From positions 806,001 to 870,000 of the forward strand of contig OZ025820.1 of assembly GCA_964019425.1 (NCBI GenBank): 64,000 nt of DNA, in the 5' to 3' direction. Source of the DNA: Flectonema sp. DT1601. Taxonomy: Eukaryota > Euglenozoa > Diplonemea > Diplonemida > Diplonemidae. Below the pieces are notes generated by a model, which saw nothing but the letters and a program-made list of their open reading frames with translations, was not told where the DNA came from and did not search any database. This document shows positions 1 to 8,717 of the stretch, in pieces; the stretch's first letter is position 1, and each line of letters opens with the position of its first letter. The translations under genes were made by a program, and so were the position numbers.

Positions 1-1
1 G

Positions 2-775
2 GATTTAGCCAGCCCTGCAACACTAGCTGACAGCAGTCATTCTTCTTCAGTAGCAAGTCCTGTACAGTTGCAGGCACACATCCTGCAGCTTGGTTTACAA
101 GTAGTGGCGGCAAATGCGAAGACTCCCCAAAGGAGGAATTCTAAACACAAACATGTAGTTGGGAGACATAATAACATCACTAACTCATCCTTAACGGTCA
201 ACTCAATTCAGCAAACGGTTCCAAAAACCAGCGATGATCCCGGAGCGATTAAGAAAGTATTTAATGCTCTCGACACGATACTCACACGTGTTGCGAAGTC
301 AAAGGAACCGTCGTCTAAGAATAAGCAAGTTGAAACATTACGATCTGCATTCTCAACAGGAACATCACAAAGAGTGAGAAGGATTAATAAAGAAGAAGAT
401 ACCAACAACACTCGTTTTGCTTTTGGTAGTCGAAAACCTGCTGAAGCTAATCAAATGCTCTCTCAAAGACGCGCCTCAACTGGTGATGTCCTTCGTCTTG
501 GAACTACTAATTTAGTGGCGCTTACATCCCGACAGAAAAACCAGCAATCAAAAAGTGTTCAAAGGAGTTTCTTGAAACCAACAGTACGCAGTCCTACACA
601 TAGCAACCAAGGAAGCCGTCAAAGTACGGTTGATAACGTGCCGAAAGGAATCGGACAACGAAAGATATCAAAAGCTAAATTAACGACAACTGAGAGTTCG
701 ATCATTCAAAGAAGACAATCTGCTCCAAATGTAAATCGAAAACTTTCTTTTCTCGTAAATAATAAGCTAACTCGC

Positions 776-807
<32 letters not shown>

Positions 808-931
808 CGAACAACTAAAGAGGCGAATGTCTAGTACTGCAGCACAGCCAAGATTATCAAAAGACACGCTTCATGGGATGTTGTCAAAAGTAAAAAAGGA
901 AAAAGCTCAACAAATGACTAGAAAGAGTTAA
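2..931 (+). CDS. Unidentified basic low-complexity protein, 3' part of gene
   Basis: The frame is open from base 2 to a TAA at 929-931, so the gene starts upstream of the window; the visible part is about 309 residues. No domain is recognised. The protein is rich in Ser, Thr, Gln, Asn, Arg and Lys and is probably disordered. A run of AAC codons near 776-808 encodes a poly-asparagine tract of about a dozen residues. The C-terminus is strongly basic with a Lys/Arg/Gln-rich tail. The nearest in-frame start-like codon (TTG at 68) is not convincing because coding sequence clearly continues upstream. A nucleic-acid or microtubule-binding role would fit the charge but is only inference. Confidence 0.7.
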
Positions 932-2520
932 CGATGTGGGTATCTCTACATCAAAACTACCGTCTGGTATGAATTACTGTCTATTTCTATTAATAAATGG
1001 TATCAAACATACAAACAAACAAATATACAGACAGACGATGATATCTAAGTAATTAGTATCCACAGTGTTGGATTTCACGCTCTCCATCATTTATTGGAAG
1101 ATTGATTTTTTAAACAGTATAAAACTATATTATTAGGGGATCATTTCCCTTTGTCTTTTTTTTTTTTTTTTTTTTTTTTTTTCCTATTCAACTGTTTTTG
1201 ATGTTTTGGTTTTGTTTTTACTGTGGTTAGTTTTTATTTCGTTCGAATATTTCTTTCTTCTCTTTTATTGCATTTAACGGCTAACAAAAAAAAAAAAAAA
1301 ACGTTGGCAACGACACGTGAACCTCTTTTAGCTTTATCAGTCTAAGTCAAGTTCACGGGGTTTCGTTTACAAACAAAACATCAACAAAAAGTGCTATATT
1401 AAGCCAATTATTTTTTTTTTCTATTTTGTCGGTCATAGTCAGTGGTAGGTACCTATAAGACACTCAATTCTTGTATTACCCATGGCGATTACCTTCGGAG
1501 TCAATTAACATCGAGTGCTCAGCTCCTTTGTTTTGATGTTAAGGTGTTAAAGCTTCAGTGCTAGCCGTGTATCAACTTTTGAGTATGGAAGTGTTTTTAT
1601 GCTTCCGTTGACTTGAGATTTCTCGTCGTTGAAGTTTTTTTTTTTTTGGAATTTTTTTTTTTTTTTTTGAGTAAAAATTTTTACTACTGAAGACCAAAGA
1701 GGGACAGGTAGTATTCGATTAAAGGCTTGAACCTACTGTATTCCACAGTGTCTTATAGTATGGAACAGCAGAACAATCGTGTTTTTATAACTTTTTTTTT
1801 ATATTTTTGATTTTTTTTTTTGATTCACTTTTTCTTTTTTTATAATAAACTCATATTCCAACTGAAAAAGCTAATCCAAGCTAACTAAAGGCCTGGTTCT
1901 GTTATTTTGTTTTTTTTTCTCTTGAGACAAGTAGTCCTTGATGAGAAATGGTAAGGGGTTCTATTCGTGTATTGCGGAAGTTTGATTAAGAATTCTTAGT
2001 TGATTTGAGTTACCCAATGCTCTTCCACTTTTGAGTTTGATCTGCTTTTCTTTTCTAGACACTCGAAATAATTTTTTCGTCGCTTTTTTTTTTATTTGCA
2101 TTCAGTAGACTTAGTCTTAGACTCTTACAATTTTTTTTTAAAAAAAAATTTTTTTTTTTTTTGTACCTACAAACGCATTTGTTCGGTGGAAAGAGAATTG
2201 TGGCAGCGTAACTAACCTATTCCTTTATTAGGATTTGGTACCTGGTTGCGTATAAACCAAACAAAAAGTGTGAAGTTAAAAAAGTAAAAAAGTGAAGTTT
2301 TGCCGATTCTTTTTCTTTTGAATAAATTCACCTCATCTCTTGCCAACACAAAAAAAAAAAAAAAAAATACCTTGGTATTCTATCTTCATAAGGAGTTTTT
2401 ATAAATTATTAAAAAAATAAAGTGAAAACGAAATAAAATAATATTATATCGCTCTGTTTTTTTTTGTTTTTTGTTTTGGAATAATTGTTGTTGTATTATC
2501 ACGCTTTGTTTAAATTTTTT
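932..2520. other. Intergenic, homopolymer-rich
   Basis: No gene is seen. The stretch holds many T and A runs of 8-24 bases, for example near 1157-1180, 1287-1303, 2130-2162 and 2349-2367. It contains one copy of a 37-bp repeat at 2200-2236 that recurs at 8592-8628. Confidence 0.6.
2200..2236 (+). repeat. 37-bp dispersed repeat, copy 1 (splice-acceptor-like)
   Basis: The 37 bases match 8592-8628 with a single mismatch by eye. The unit contains TAACTAAC, like a branch-point sequence, followed by a pyrimidine-rich stretch and TTATTAG, so it resembles a complete branch site plus 3' splice site. One copy lies upstream of the decayed UBL-LRR relic, the other downstream of the second intact UBL-LRR gene. 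Confidence 0.6.
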
Positions 2521-2850
2521 ACAGGTGCGAATAATAAATAGGGAAATCGATAAAGAAGATAGCAATTGAAATTCGATACCAGGGCGAGTACTCTTCGGGG
2601 AGGACTCTAACTGGTAATGCTAATGATGTTCATCCCAAGCAACTCTTAATCTGTTTCGGTTTATTAAACTCACAGCTGTTTAACGATTATCTGGAGTAGT
2701 GTTCGTCTCTCACATCTGTAGATTTATCAAAGCTCAGCAGTGTGTTAGCAATTTCCTACCTTGTTGTTCACACCTCAAGCCGCTGTGTAGAAGATTCTTA
2801 GTTACGTCTCTTGGAGCTGGAATGCTTAGCCATGCTGTCGTGAATTCGTA
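2521..2850 (+). pseudogene. Decayed UBL-LRR gene relic
   Basis: After a TTACAGGT acceptor-like start, bases 2548-2613 translate to a piece matching the UBL domain of the next gene (IEIRYQGE here against IEVRYQGE there). About 50 bases on, 2700-2745 reads CSSLTSVDLSKLSSV, a BspA-type leucine-rich repeat, and 2750-2790 in another frame reads FLPCCSHLKPL, which fits the FLxxCxxITAL part of the repeats at 6.2-8.4 kb. Frames are interrupted by stops and shifts, and no start codon survives. The acceptor region (ACAGGT, then GAATAA) also matches that of the gene at 2985, so the duplication included the splice site. The relic joins a UBL like that of the ankyrin gene to repeats like those of the LRR genes. 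Confidence 0.6.
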
Positions 2851-2984
2851 GAGTGTTATTTCTTTGTTCGACATGCGCTAGTGAACTTTATTTTAAATGT
2901 ATCATGCTTTTTTGTTATTTGAATTAATTACTTAACTCCTTACAGGTATGAATAACAATCAACAAAGAGTGCTTATTACACGAA

Positions 2985-4001
2985 ATGACTTTACCAATAT
3001 CGATTCTCTTTGTGGATACGGACTACCATATTATTATGGATATCGATAAGTCAGATACAACTATTGATGTGAGGGCAAGAGCATGTGCTGATGCCGGAGA
3101 TATAGACCCAGAAGCAATCGAAGTTCGATACCAAGGTGAGGTATTACGAGATGACGAAAAATTAATAGCGACGAGGGGTTTAACATGTGCGAGTGAAATC
3201 GAGTGTCACAGAAGCACAAAGTGGCATGCTTTGCAGCAGTTAAAACGACTACAACTCAACGCTACTGTAGATGAGTATGAGAGACAGATTAAAAAAGGAT
3301 CCGAACACCTTGATTTATATGTTCATGCATTACCAGTTAGTGAACTCACATCCAAACAAGCAGAATGCCTCTTACATGCGAGCATCCATGCGAGTAATAT
3401 TTCTTTTGTAAAGACTTTATTGCTGCATGATTCTGCAGACTTTTCGTCGTCGTATTGCACTAATGGATTCACACCATTAATGAAAGCATCGTTTATAAAT
3501 AGTGATAATAGCTTACAGATTGCTACTGCTATTGTTAATCACGGAGTCGATATTAATCTTGTTGACTTCTGGTGTCTTTCTGCACTTGATTACGCCTGCG
3601 CTAACCAGCACGCCAGCTCTCCTATGATAGCGAGTATGTTACGTAGCAATGGTGCTACGTCTGGAAAGGGAAAATTTTGTACTTTTCAAAAAGAAATTTT
3701 CGATCATCCCGAGTCCGATAGTCAAGAAGATAATTCAAAACGGAAGGACACTCCCCGTCCTGTTGGAACTACTGTAATAGCTGTTACCTCAACGGAAGCC
3801 ACAAATGATAGCGGAAGTAATCTAAATGACAGTGCGTCTGAAACTGTAAAGTCAGCAGGTTCTCCCTCTGCAGAAGCACCTTTACCTGACGTTAAATCTT
3901 CTATTACACCGATCCCTGACAGTAGCGTTGCGAAGTCAGCTGGCCCTGCTGATAGTAAAACGACACCGGAGCTGCATTGCGATCCTAATCAAAAATCCTG
4001 A
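2985..4001 (+). CDS. Ubiquitin-like domain plus ankyrin-repeat protein
   Basis: The product has 338 residues. Residues 1-75 have the ubiquitin-fold pattern: a beta hairpin, a helix around VRARACADAG, then IEVRYQGEVLRDDEKL, equivalent to the RLIFAGKQLEDGRTL region of ubiquitin. No C-terminal diglycine is present, so this is a fixed domain rather than a conjugated modifier. Residues about 120-215 contain ankyrin-like repeats (GFTPLMKAS, GVDINLVDFWCLSALDYA). The last 120 residues are Ser/Thr/Pro-rich and probably disordered. The acceptor TTACAG ends at 2946; an out-of-frame ATG at 2949 lies between it and this start and may act as a short upstream ORF. Function is unknown; UBL-ankyrin proteins elsewhere are often adaptors of the ubiquitin-proteasome system, which is inference here. 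Confidence 0.8.
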   Translation: MTLPISILFVDTDYHIIMDIDKSDTTIDVRARACADAGDIDPEAIEVRYQGEVLRDDEKLIATRGLTCASEIECHRSTKWHALQQLKRLQLNATVDEYERQIKKGSEHLDLYVHALPVSELTSKQAECLLHASIHASNISFVKTLLLHDSADFSSSYCTNGFTPLMKASFINSDNSLQIATAIVNHGVDINLVDFWCLSALDYACANQHASSPMIASMLRSNGATSGKGKFCTFQKEIFDHPESDSQEDNSKRKDTPRPVGTTVIAVTSTEATNDSGSNLNDSASETVKSAGSPSAEAPLPDVKSSITPIPDSSVAKSAGPADSKTTPELHCDPNQKS

Positions 4002-4005
4002 AACC

Positions 4006-4037
<32 letters not shown>

Positions 4038-4339
4038 TTTCTTTTTTTGAATAAATAAACCAGTAGTATAGTTCTGTGGCAATTTCCATTGAACGATGAA
4101 AACATTTTACTCCTGCTTGATACGTGATAATCACTAAAGTAAAATAAATGCTTAGAAAAACTCTACGAGCGACTTCTTAGAGTAGACTCAATAAGCACAG
4201 CAGCCGATTCTTTTTAATATATCCTCCTGACACTCAACACACTAATTTCTCTACTCGGCTAGGTCACACACAATATTAAATTAGATACTTAAACTGTTTT
4301 TATTGCTTTCTTCTTACGTATCATTCTCCAGACGGTACC
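4002..4339. other. Intergenic region
   Basis: A long A run (about 4006-4034) follows the UBL-ankyrin stop. A pyrimidine-rich stretch then leads to CTCCAG at about 4327-4332, 8 bases before the next ATG, a good trans-splice acceptor candidate. Nothing else is seen. Confidence 0.5.
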
Positions 4340-4771
4340 ATGCAAACTGAAGCATTTCGAAAATGGGAAGAGCTGCTTGAACGAGACTATCAAAGGGAAT
4401 GTGAGAAACAGTCGGTTCGAAAGCAAGCTGTTGTTAAGCAGCAACAGTTTTACAAGACGAAGAAACTCCCAACGAGAGTAAACCGACTGAAGGTATTAGA
4501 AGACGCTGAGAGAGAAGAACCCTCAGGTTTGATTTCCTTAAATGGAAGAGGACTCACTTCTGACAACATGGAGTGGATTCAGCGTCGTATTCGCCTCAGT
4601 GAGGCTGCTGACTTGGCAGAGCAAAAATCAACAGCTCGACGAGCAGAATGGAAGAAATCACAAGATGTTGCTACTGATTCTAGACTTGTAAGTTTAGAGA
4701 GAAGGCATAATAGGAAAATAAATTCAATTAAAAAGATTGCTGACAAACGGCAATCGATTTTGTTAACATGA
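4340..4771 (+). CDS. Small basic coiled-coil protein, unknown
   Basis: The product has 143 residues and is not recognised. It is rich in Lys, Arg, Glu and Gln with long predicted helices at 1-55 and 75-140, and no membrane segment or signal peptide. The start is supported by an acceptor-like TTCTCCAG ending 8 bases upstream and by codon use like its neighbours. It sits between the UBL-ankyrin gene and the calcium-uniporter gene. The charge pattern is common in flagellar or cytoskeletal proteins of protists, but that is a guess. Confidence 0.65.
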   Translation: MQTEAFRKWEELLERDYQRECEKQSVRKQAVVKQQQFYKTKKLPTRVNRLKVLEDAEREEPSGLISLNGRGLTSDNMEWIQRRIRLSEAADLAEQKSTARRAEWKKSQDVATDSRLVSLERRHNRKINSIKKIADKRQSILLT

Positions 4772-4913
4772 ATACCACACCATTTGAAACAATACCCACG
4801 CTTACCCCTCAGCGTAATTATCTAACATAATATATTGTAATAGATTAATAGGATTCTGTTATACAGTAAAACAGTTTGTGGATTTTATCTTCTTTTTCAG
4901 ACACCAGAACAGC

Positions 4914-5591
4914 ATGTCCACTATGTGGAAAACAGTGCAGCGTGGGCAAGCCCAAGCATCGATTCGAAGATGGCTAAAGACAAACGACAATTCGTACGTT
5001 CATTGGGATGAGTTCAGCCACCAATGCCATGGAGTAGGAATAAATAATGTTGACAGCCTAGCGTTGTTACGAAACTTAGAATCATCTGGTTGCGTGACCT
5101 ACAGCAATGGTGTATTGAACTTAAGAGCAGAAAGGGTTTGGGAAGAAGTCAATAACCAGTTAGGGATTGGTAAAAAAAGACATCATGAAAGACTCTCTGG
5201 ATTAAACGTTGAATATACTTCCCTACAGGCAGAGAAATATCTCGTTGATGAAAAGCTTGAGAGAGCTCGTCAGAGTCTTTGGGCAAAAACAGCAGCTTTT
5301 TGTGGAGCTCAGATGTGGTTATTCGCTCGCTTTACATTCGTAGATTTCGATTGGGACATAATGGAACCTATATCATACTTAACAATGCAGGGTAATGCTG
5401 TGATCTTCTTTATTTATTTCTGGCGCACACAGCGTGAGCACAGTCATATCGCATTCGATGACGTCTCTTTAGCAAAGTCTTCGATGGCTGCATACCAAAA
5501 ATATGATTTTAATATCCGTCGTTGGGCTGCTGTGAAAAAAGAAATAGAATACTTGGAAGAAGAGCAAAGAAGACCACTTCGTCATCTCTGA
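4914..5591 (+). CDS. Mitochondrial calcium uniporter (MCU) family protein
   Basis: The product has 225 residues. It carries the family selectivity-filter motif WDIMEP (DIME at residues 148-151) between two membrane segments: about residues 122-143 (WAKTAAFCGAQMWLFARFTF) and 153-172 (YLTMQGNAVIFFIYFW). A coiled-coil precedes the first segment and a charged helix follows the second, as in MCU pore subunits of the mitochondrial inner membrane. Residues 1-95 form the matrix-side domain; the basic N-terminus could be a short targeting signal. The acceptor TCTTTTTCAG ends at 4900, so this ATG is chosen over the longer frame beginning at 4878, which lies upstream of the acceptor. It is shorter than animal MCU (about 350 residues), like some protist paralogues. 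Confidence 0.85.
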   Translation: MSTMWKTVQRGQAQASIRRWLKTNDNSYVHWDEFSHQCHGVGINNVDSLALLRNLESSGCVTYSNGVLNLRAERVWEEVNNQLGIGKKRHHERLSGLNVEYTSLQAEKYLVDEKLERARQSLWAKTAAFCGAQMWLFARFTFVDFDWDIMEPISYLTMQGNAVIFFIYFWRTQREHSHIAFDDVSLAKSSMAAYQKYDFNIRRWAAVKKEIEYLEEEQRRPLRHL

Positions 5592-6220
5592 AATTTGAGA
5601 TTGATGTTAAGTAAGTTACTGATACATTCCCTTTGCGGGTATTGAATGGTTATTTGCTTTGATAGTTTTGCTTTGTTTTGTCCAGTGTGTGTTCCCTTCC
5701 CCTACTCTGTTTTCTTGTGCTTTAACTTTCGCGAGTACGACTTTCTTCTTCCTGAAGGTAATATTTTCGAGCATCGTACATCGTGTGGTGAGTAAACGAT
5801 TTGAAAATTTTCGAGTTAAGTTATTATTTATTTATTTATTTTATTTATTTTTTTTTTTTTTCCAATAAAAGACTTTTATTTTAAAGTTTATTAAAAAACC
5901 AAAAAAAAGAAATAAAATAAAATAACAACCCCAGCATTAAGCAAAACTCCCCCTTCCACTCTCTGCTTCCCTAAAGTGTTTAGTCTCTGTATTATTAGTT
6001 TGCTGTTGTAGTTGTGACATCTATATGTGCTGTTTTGATTACCAACCCGCCTTTACAGAATTACTTCAAAAATAATTGCATTGAGGAAGAGTGAACCTTT
6101 TCGAAATATTTTTTGCTTCTTATTTCTTTAACTAGCTGCATGGTTGTATTTCAGTAAGTCCTCCACACGTTTTTCACGCTTATTTTAGCACCCCTTCTAC
6201 TCAGCGAGATTACACAAATA
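5592..6220. other. Intergenic region upstream of tandem UBL-LRR genes
   Basis: T-rich sequence with an ATTT-type microsatellite near 5825-5855 and a T run at about 5849-5861. A hydrophobic 69-codon frame at 5659-5868 is low-complexity and is not called. The last 60 bases (from about 6160) belong to the duplicated unit and contain the acceptor CTTATTTTAG ending at 6188. Confidence 0.5.
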
Positions 6221-7143
6221 ATGCAGGTTTTTGTGACGTGCCCGGATTTTGGACTCCCCGCGGTGTCAGTCACGGTTGGTGCCGATTCCCTTGTGAGTGA
6301 CGTGTTGTCGACAGCGGCTGGGGAGTGGGACATCTATTCGGAGGAAGTTGAGCTCTCGTTCGCTGGTGACATCCTTTGTGAAACTATGCGGCTAGCAGAT
6401 CATGGAGTGGGTGCAGACAGCGAGTTGGAAATGTGGAAGAAGCGGTTTCGGTTATTTGGTAAATGTTGGTTTGTTGACGATAGAAAACGGGAGAGGCTGC
6501 TTTGTTGGCTCAGGGACAACAACACGGAGGACTTGTGTCTGGAAACCTCAACCTTCTCAAAGGATGGTTGCCTTAGTATTGAGAATAGTTTGCTGCCTTC
6601 AGACGCCAAACGGATTTCCTTTCGCAATTCGACTTCCGACATGACAATCATCTCACAAGTTACTACTGTTGAAAATAATTTCTTATTATCCTGTACAAGC
6701 ATCACTGCTCTTGACCTTCCAGGTCTTAATAGTGTAACTACCATTGGAAAATTCTTCTTGGGTTCCTGTCCACAGATCACTGCTCTTGACCTTTCAGGTC
6801 TCAGTAGTGTAACCACTATTGAACATTATTTCTTGTCTTGTTCACGTATCACTGCTCTTGACCTTTCGGGTCTTAGTAGTGTTACCACGATAGGAACTGG
6901 TTTCTTGTATTTCTGCATACGCATCACTGCTCTTGACCTTTCAGGTTTTAATAGTGTGAATAAAATTGGAAAACATTTCCTCCGTTCTTGCCTCGCAATT
7001 AAGTCTATTCAGCTGCCTCGAAATAATAGCGCTCTCCTTGAGCAGGGACGCATAGACGGGAATCTCTGACTTTTTCTTATTTTTACACCGATAGTCAGTA
7101 CAAAATATAAAAGCTTTTCTTGAATGGTTTTATTTTGCTATTT
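6160..7143 (+). repeat. Tandem duplication unit, copy 1 (UBL-LRR gene with flanks)
   Basis: This unit matches 7492-8564 at a fixed offset of 1332 bases across the acceptor, 5' UTR and most of the coding region, and again in the 3' flank after an indel of several dozen bases. The first 510 bases differ by only about three substitutions, while the LRR part differs much more. Confidence 0.85.
6221..7069 (+). CDS. UBL-capped BspA-type leucine-rich repeat protein, copy 1
   Basis: The product has 282 residues. Residues 1-72 look like a ubiquitin-like domain: MQVFVT opening strand, a helix, then VELSFAGDILCETMRLADHG, equivalent to ubiquitin RLIFAGKQLEDGRTLSDYN. There is no diglycine end. A linker of about 75 residues rich in Arg, Trp and Cys follows. 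Residues about 150-270 hold five BspA-like repeats of roughly 23 residues with the pattern SVTTIGxxFLxxCxxITALDLSGL. No signal peptide or membrane anchor is seen, so a cytosolic or nuclear protein is likely. The acceptor CTTATTTTAG ends 32 bases before the ATG. The C-terminal end differs from copy 2 because of a deletion of about 40 bases near the stop codon. Ligand unknown. Confidence 0.8.
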   Translation: MQVFVTCPDFGLPAVSVTVGADSLVSDVLSTAAGEWDIYSEEVELSFAGDILCETMRLADHGVGADSELEMWKKRFRLFGKCWFVDDRKRERLLCWLRDNNTEDLCLETSTFSKDGCLSIENSLLPSDAKRISFRNSTSDMTIISQVTTVENNFLLSCTSITALDLPGLNSVTTIGKFFLGSCPQITALDLSGLSSVTTIEHYFLSCSRITALDLSGLSSVTTIGTGFLYFCIRITALDLSGFNSVNKIGKHFLRSCLAIKSIQLPRNNSALLEQGRIDGNL

Positions 7144-7552
7144 ATACTGATGATGTCCTACAAAAGGGACAAGTAATATAATGCAGACACAAAAGTCCTC
7201 CAAAATACAGCATTAAGACATCCTACTGTGTAAATAATACATACTCTCTCGATGAAGAAACATGATGAGATAGCTACAACGTACTATCAGACTCTACCAA
7301 GAACAACACCTGTAATAATTGCAACTAGAGCTACCACACCTGTAATAAGAGCCAATGCAGTTATCAAACTTTCTACGTTCATTGTAGAGGAGTGCTCCAC
7401 TACAAGTGCGCTACGAACATCTGATGTTAAATTATCGTTATGTTAAATGTGATACAAAACAGTTGTATTTTACAAATTCAAACATTTAACCCCTCCACAC
7501 GTTTTTCACGCTTATTTTAGCACCCCTTCTATTCAGCGAGATTACACAAATA
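7070..7552. other. Intergenic spacer between UBL-LRR copies
   Basis: The first 75 bases are shared 3' UTR of the duplicated unit and the last 60 are shared 5' leader. The middle (about 7144-7491) is unique and has no convincing + strand gene. On the - strand, 7287-7382 encodes a 31-residue hydrophobic peptide (listed separately). Confidence 0.5.
7287..7382 (-). CDS. Possible 31-residue membrane microprotein
   Basis: The minus-strand frame ATG to TGA encodes MNVESLITALALITGVV followed by ALVAIITGVVLGRV, a single strongly hydrophobic helix with an acidic start and an Arg near the end. The sequence contains two copies of an ITGVV motif from a direct repeat (CACACCTGTAATAA-like) at about 7307 and 7337. 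It opposes the direction of all solid genes here and no strong acceptor lies upstream, so it may be chance. Confidence 0.15.
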   Translation of the reverse strand: MNVESLITALALITGVVALVAIITGVVLGRV

Positions 7553-8564
7553 ATGCAGGTTTTTGTGACGTGCCCGGATTTTGGACTCCCCGCGGTGTCA
7601 GTCACGGTTGGTGCCGATTCCCTTGTGAGTGACGTGTTGTCGACAGCGGCTGGGGAGTGGGACATCTATCCGGAGGAAGTTGAACTCTCGTTCGCTGGTG
7701 ACATCCTTTGTGAAACTATGCGGCTAGCAGATCATGGAGTGGGTGCAGACAGCGAGTTGGAAATGTGGAAGAAGCGGTTTCGGTTATTTGGTAAATGTTG
7801 GTTTGTTGACGATAGAAAACGGGAGAGGCTGCTTTGTTGGCTCAGGGACAACAACACGGAGGACTTGTGTCTGGAAACCTCAACCTTCTCAAAGGATGGT
7901 TGCCTTAGTATTGAGAATAGTTTGCTGCCTTCAGACGCCAAACGGATTTCCTTTCGCAATTCGACTTCCGACATGACAATCATCTCACAAGTTACTACTG
8001 TTGGAAATAAGTTCTTATCTTCCTGTACAAGCATCACTGCTCTTGACCTTCCAGGTCTTAATAGTGTAACTACCATTGGAGATTTCTTCTTGGGTTCCTG
8101 TCCACAGCTCACTGCACTTGACCTTTCAGGTCTCAGTAGTGTAACCACTATTGGAAGGTATTTCTTGCCATATTCACGAATCACTGCTCTTGACCTTTCG
8201 GGTCTTAGTAGTGTTACCACGATAGGAACTGGTTTCTTGTATTTCTGCACACGCATCACTGCTCTTGACCTTTCAGGTTTTAATAGTGTGAATGAAATAG
8301 GAAAAAGGTTCCTCCATGGTTGCGTCGCAATTAAATCTCCTCAGCTGCTTCGAAATAGCGTTCTTCGGTCGAGACGCATATCCATGCCCATTTAAAGTTT
8401 GAGAATAGGTCGAGGTAACGATAGACGGGAATCCCTGACCTTTTCTTTTTTTTTTTTACACCGATAGTCAGTATTCAGATTAAGAACTGTTATTTATTAC
8501 TGCCCTTATTACCGTGACCAACAAAATATAAAGGCTTTTTCTGAATGGTTTTATTTTGCTGTTT
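7492..8564 (+). repeat. Tandem duplication unit, copy 2
   Basis: Second copy of the unit at 6160-7143. Relative to copy 1 it keeps about 40 extra bases around the stop codon and about 50 extra bases in the 3' flank, so copy 2 is the fuller version or copy 1 has suffered deletions. Confidence 0.85.
7553..8395 (+). CDS. UBL-capped BspA-type leucine-rich repeat protein, copy 2
   Basis: The product has 280 residues with the same order as copy 1: ubiquitin-like domain 1-72, linker, then five BspA-type repeats to about residue 265. The first about 150 residues differ from copy 1 by one residue (a Ser to Pro change near residue 40), whereas the repeats differ at many positions, mostly the variable ones after TTIG and around FLxxC. 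The acceptor ends at 7520 in the duplicated leader. Both copies look intact and expressed from the same strand. The sequence supports a recent duplication with either diversification of the repeats or gene conversion of the 5' half. BspA-type LRRs in protists are often large variable families; a recognition role is inference. Confidence 0.8.
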   Translation: MQVFVTCPDFGLPAVSVTVGADSLVSDVLSTAAGEWDIYPEEVELSFAGDILCETMRLADHGVGADSELEMWKKRFRLFGKCWFVDDRKRERLLCWLRDNNTEDLCLETSTFSKDGCLSIENSLLPSDAKRISFRNSTSDMTIISQVTTVGNKFLSSCTSITALDLPGLNSVTTIGDFFLGSCPQLTALDLSGLSSVTTIGRYFLPYSRITALDLSGLSSVTTIGTGFLYFCTRITALDLSGFNSVNEIGKRFLHGCVAIKSPQLLRNSVLRSRRISMPI

Positions 8565-8717
8565 AACTTATATCGATCCAGAACTTACTGAGTGGCAGCG
8601 TAACTAACCTATTACTTTATTAGGATTTTGTACGCACAATCAAATCAACAATTTCTTTTTACAGTCAGTAAAAAAAGGAATGAAAAGCAATGTGACGCAA
8701 TAAAATAAAGCCCAAAC
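8396..8717. other. Intergenic region
   Basis: Contains the 3' part of the duplicated unit to about 8564, the 37-bp repeat copy at 8592-8628, and an acceptor-like TTCTTTTTACAG ending at 8664 for the PPR gene. Confidence 0.5.
8592..8628 (+). repeat. 37-bp dispersed repeat, copy 2 (splice-acceptor-like)
   Basis: Matches 2200-2236 with one mismatch. TAACTAAC followed by a pyrimidine stretch and TTATTAG resembles a branch point and acceptor. It lies between the second UBL-LRR gene and the PPR gene. Confidence 0.6.

Noticed and set aside
5659-5868. 69-codon hydrophobic ORF
   Set aside because: Sequence is T-rich, ends in poly-Phe and lacks an acceptor; composition explains it.
7252-7446. 64-codon + strand ORF between UBL-LRR copies
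   Set aside because: No family, low complexity, no acceptor, and it overlaps the better-defined minus-strand peptide; neither is secure.
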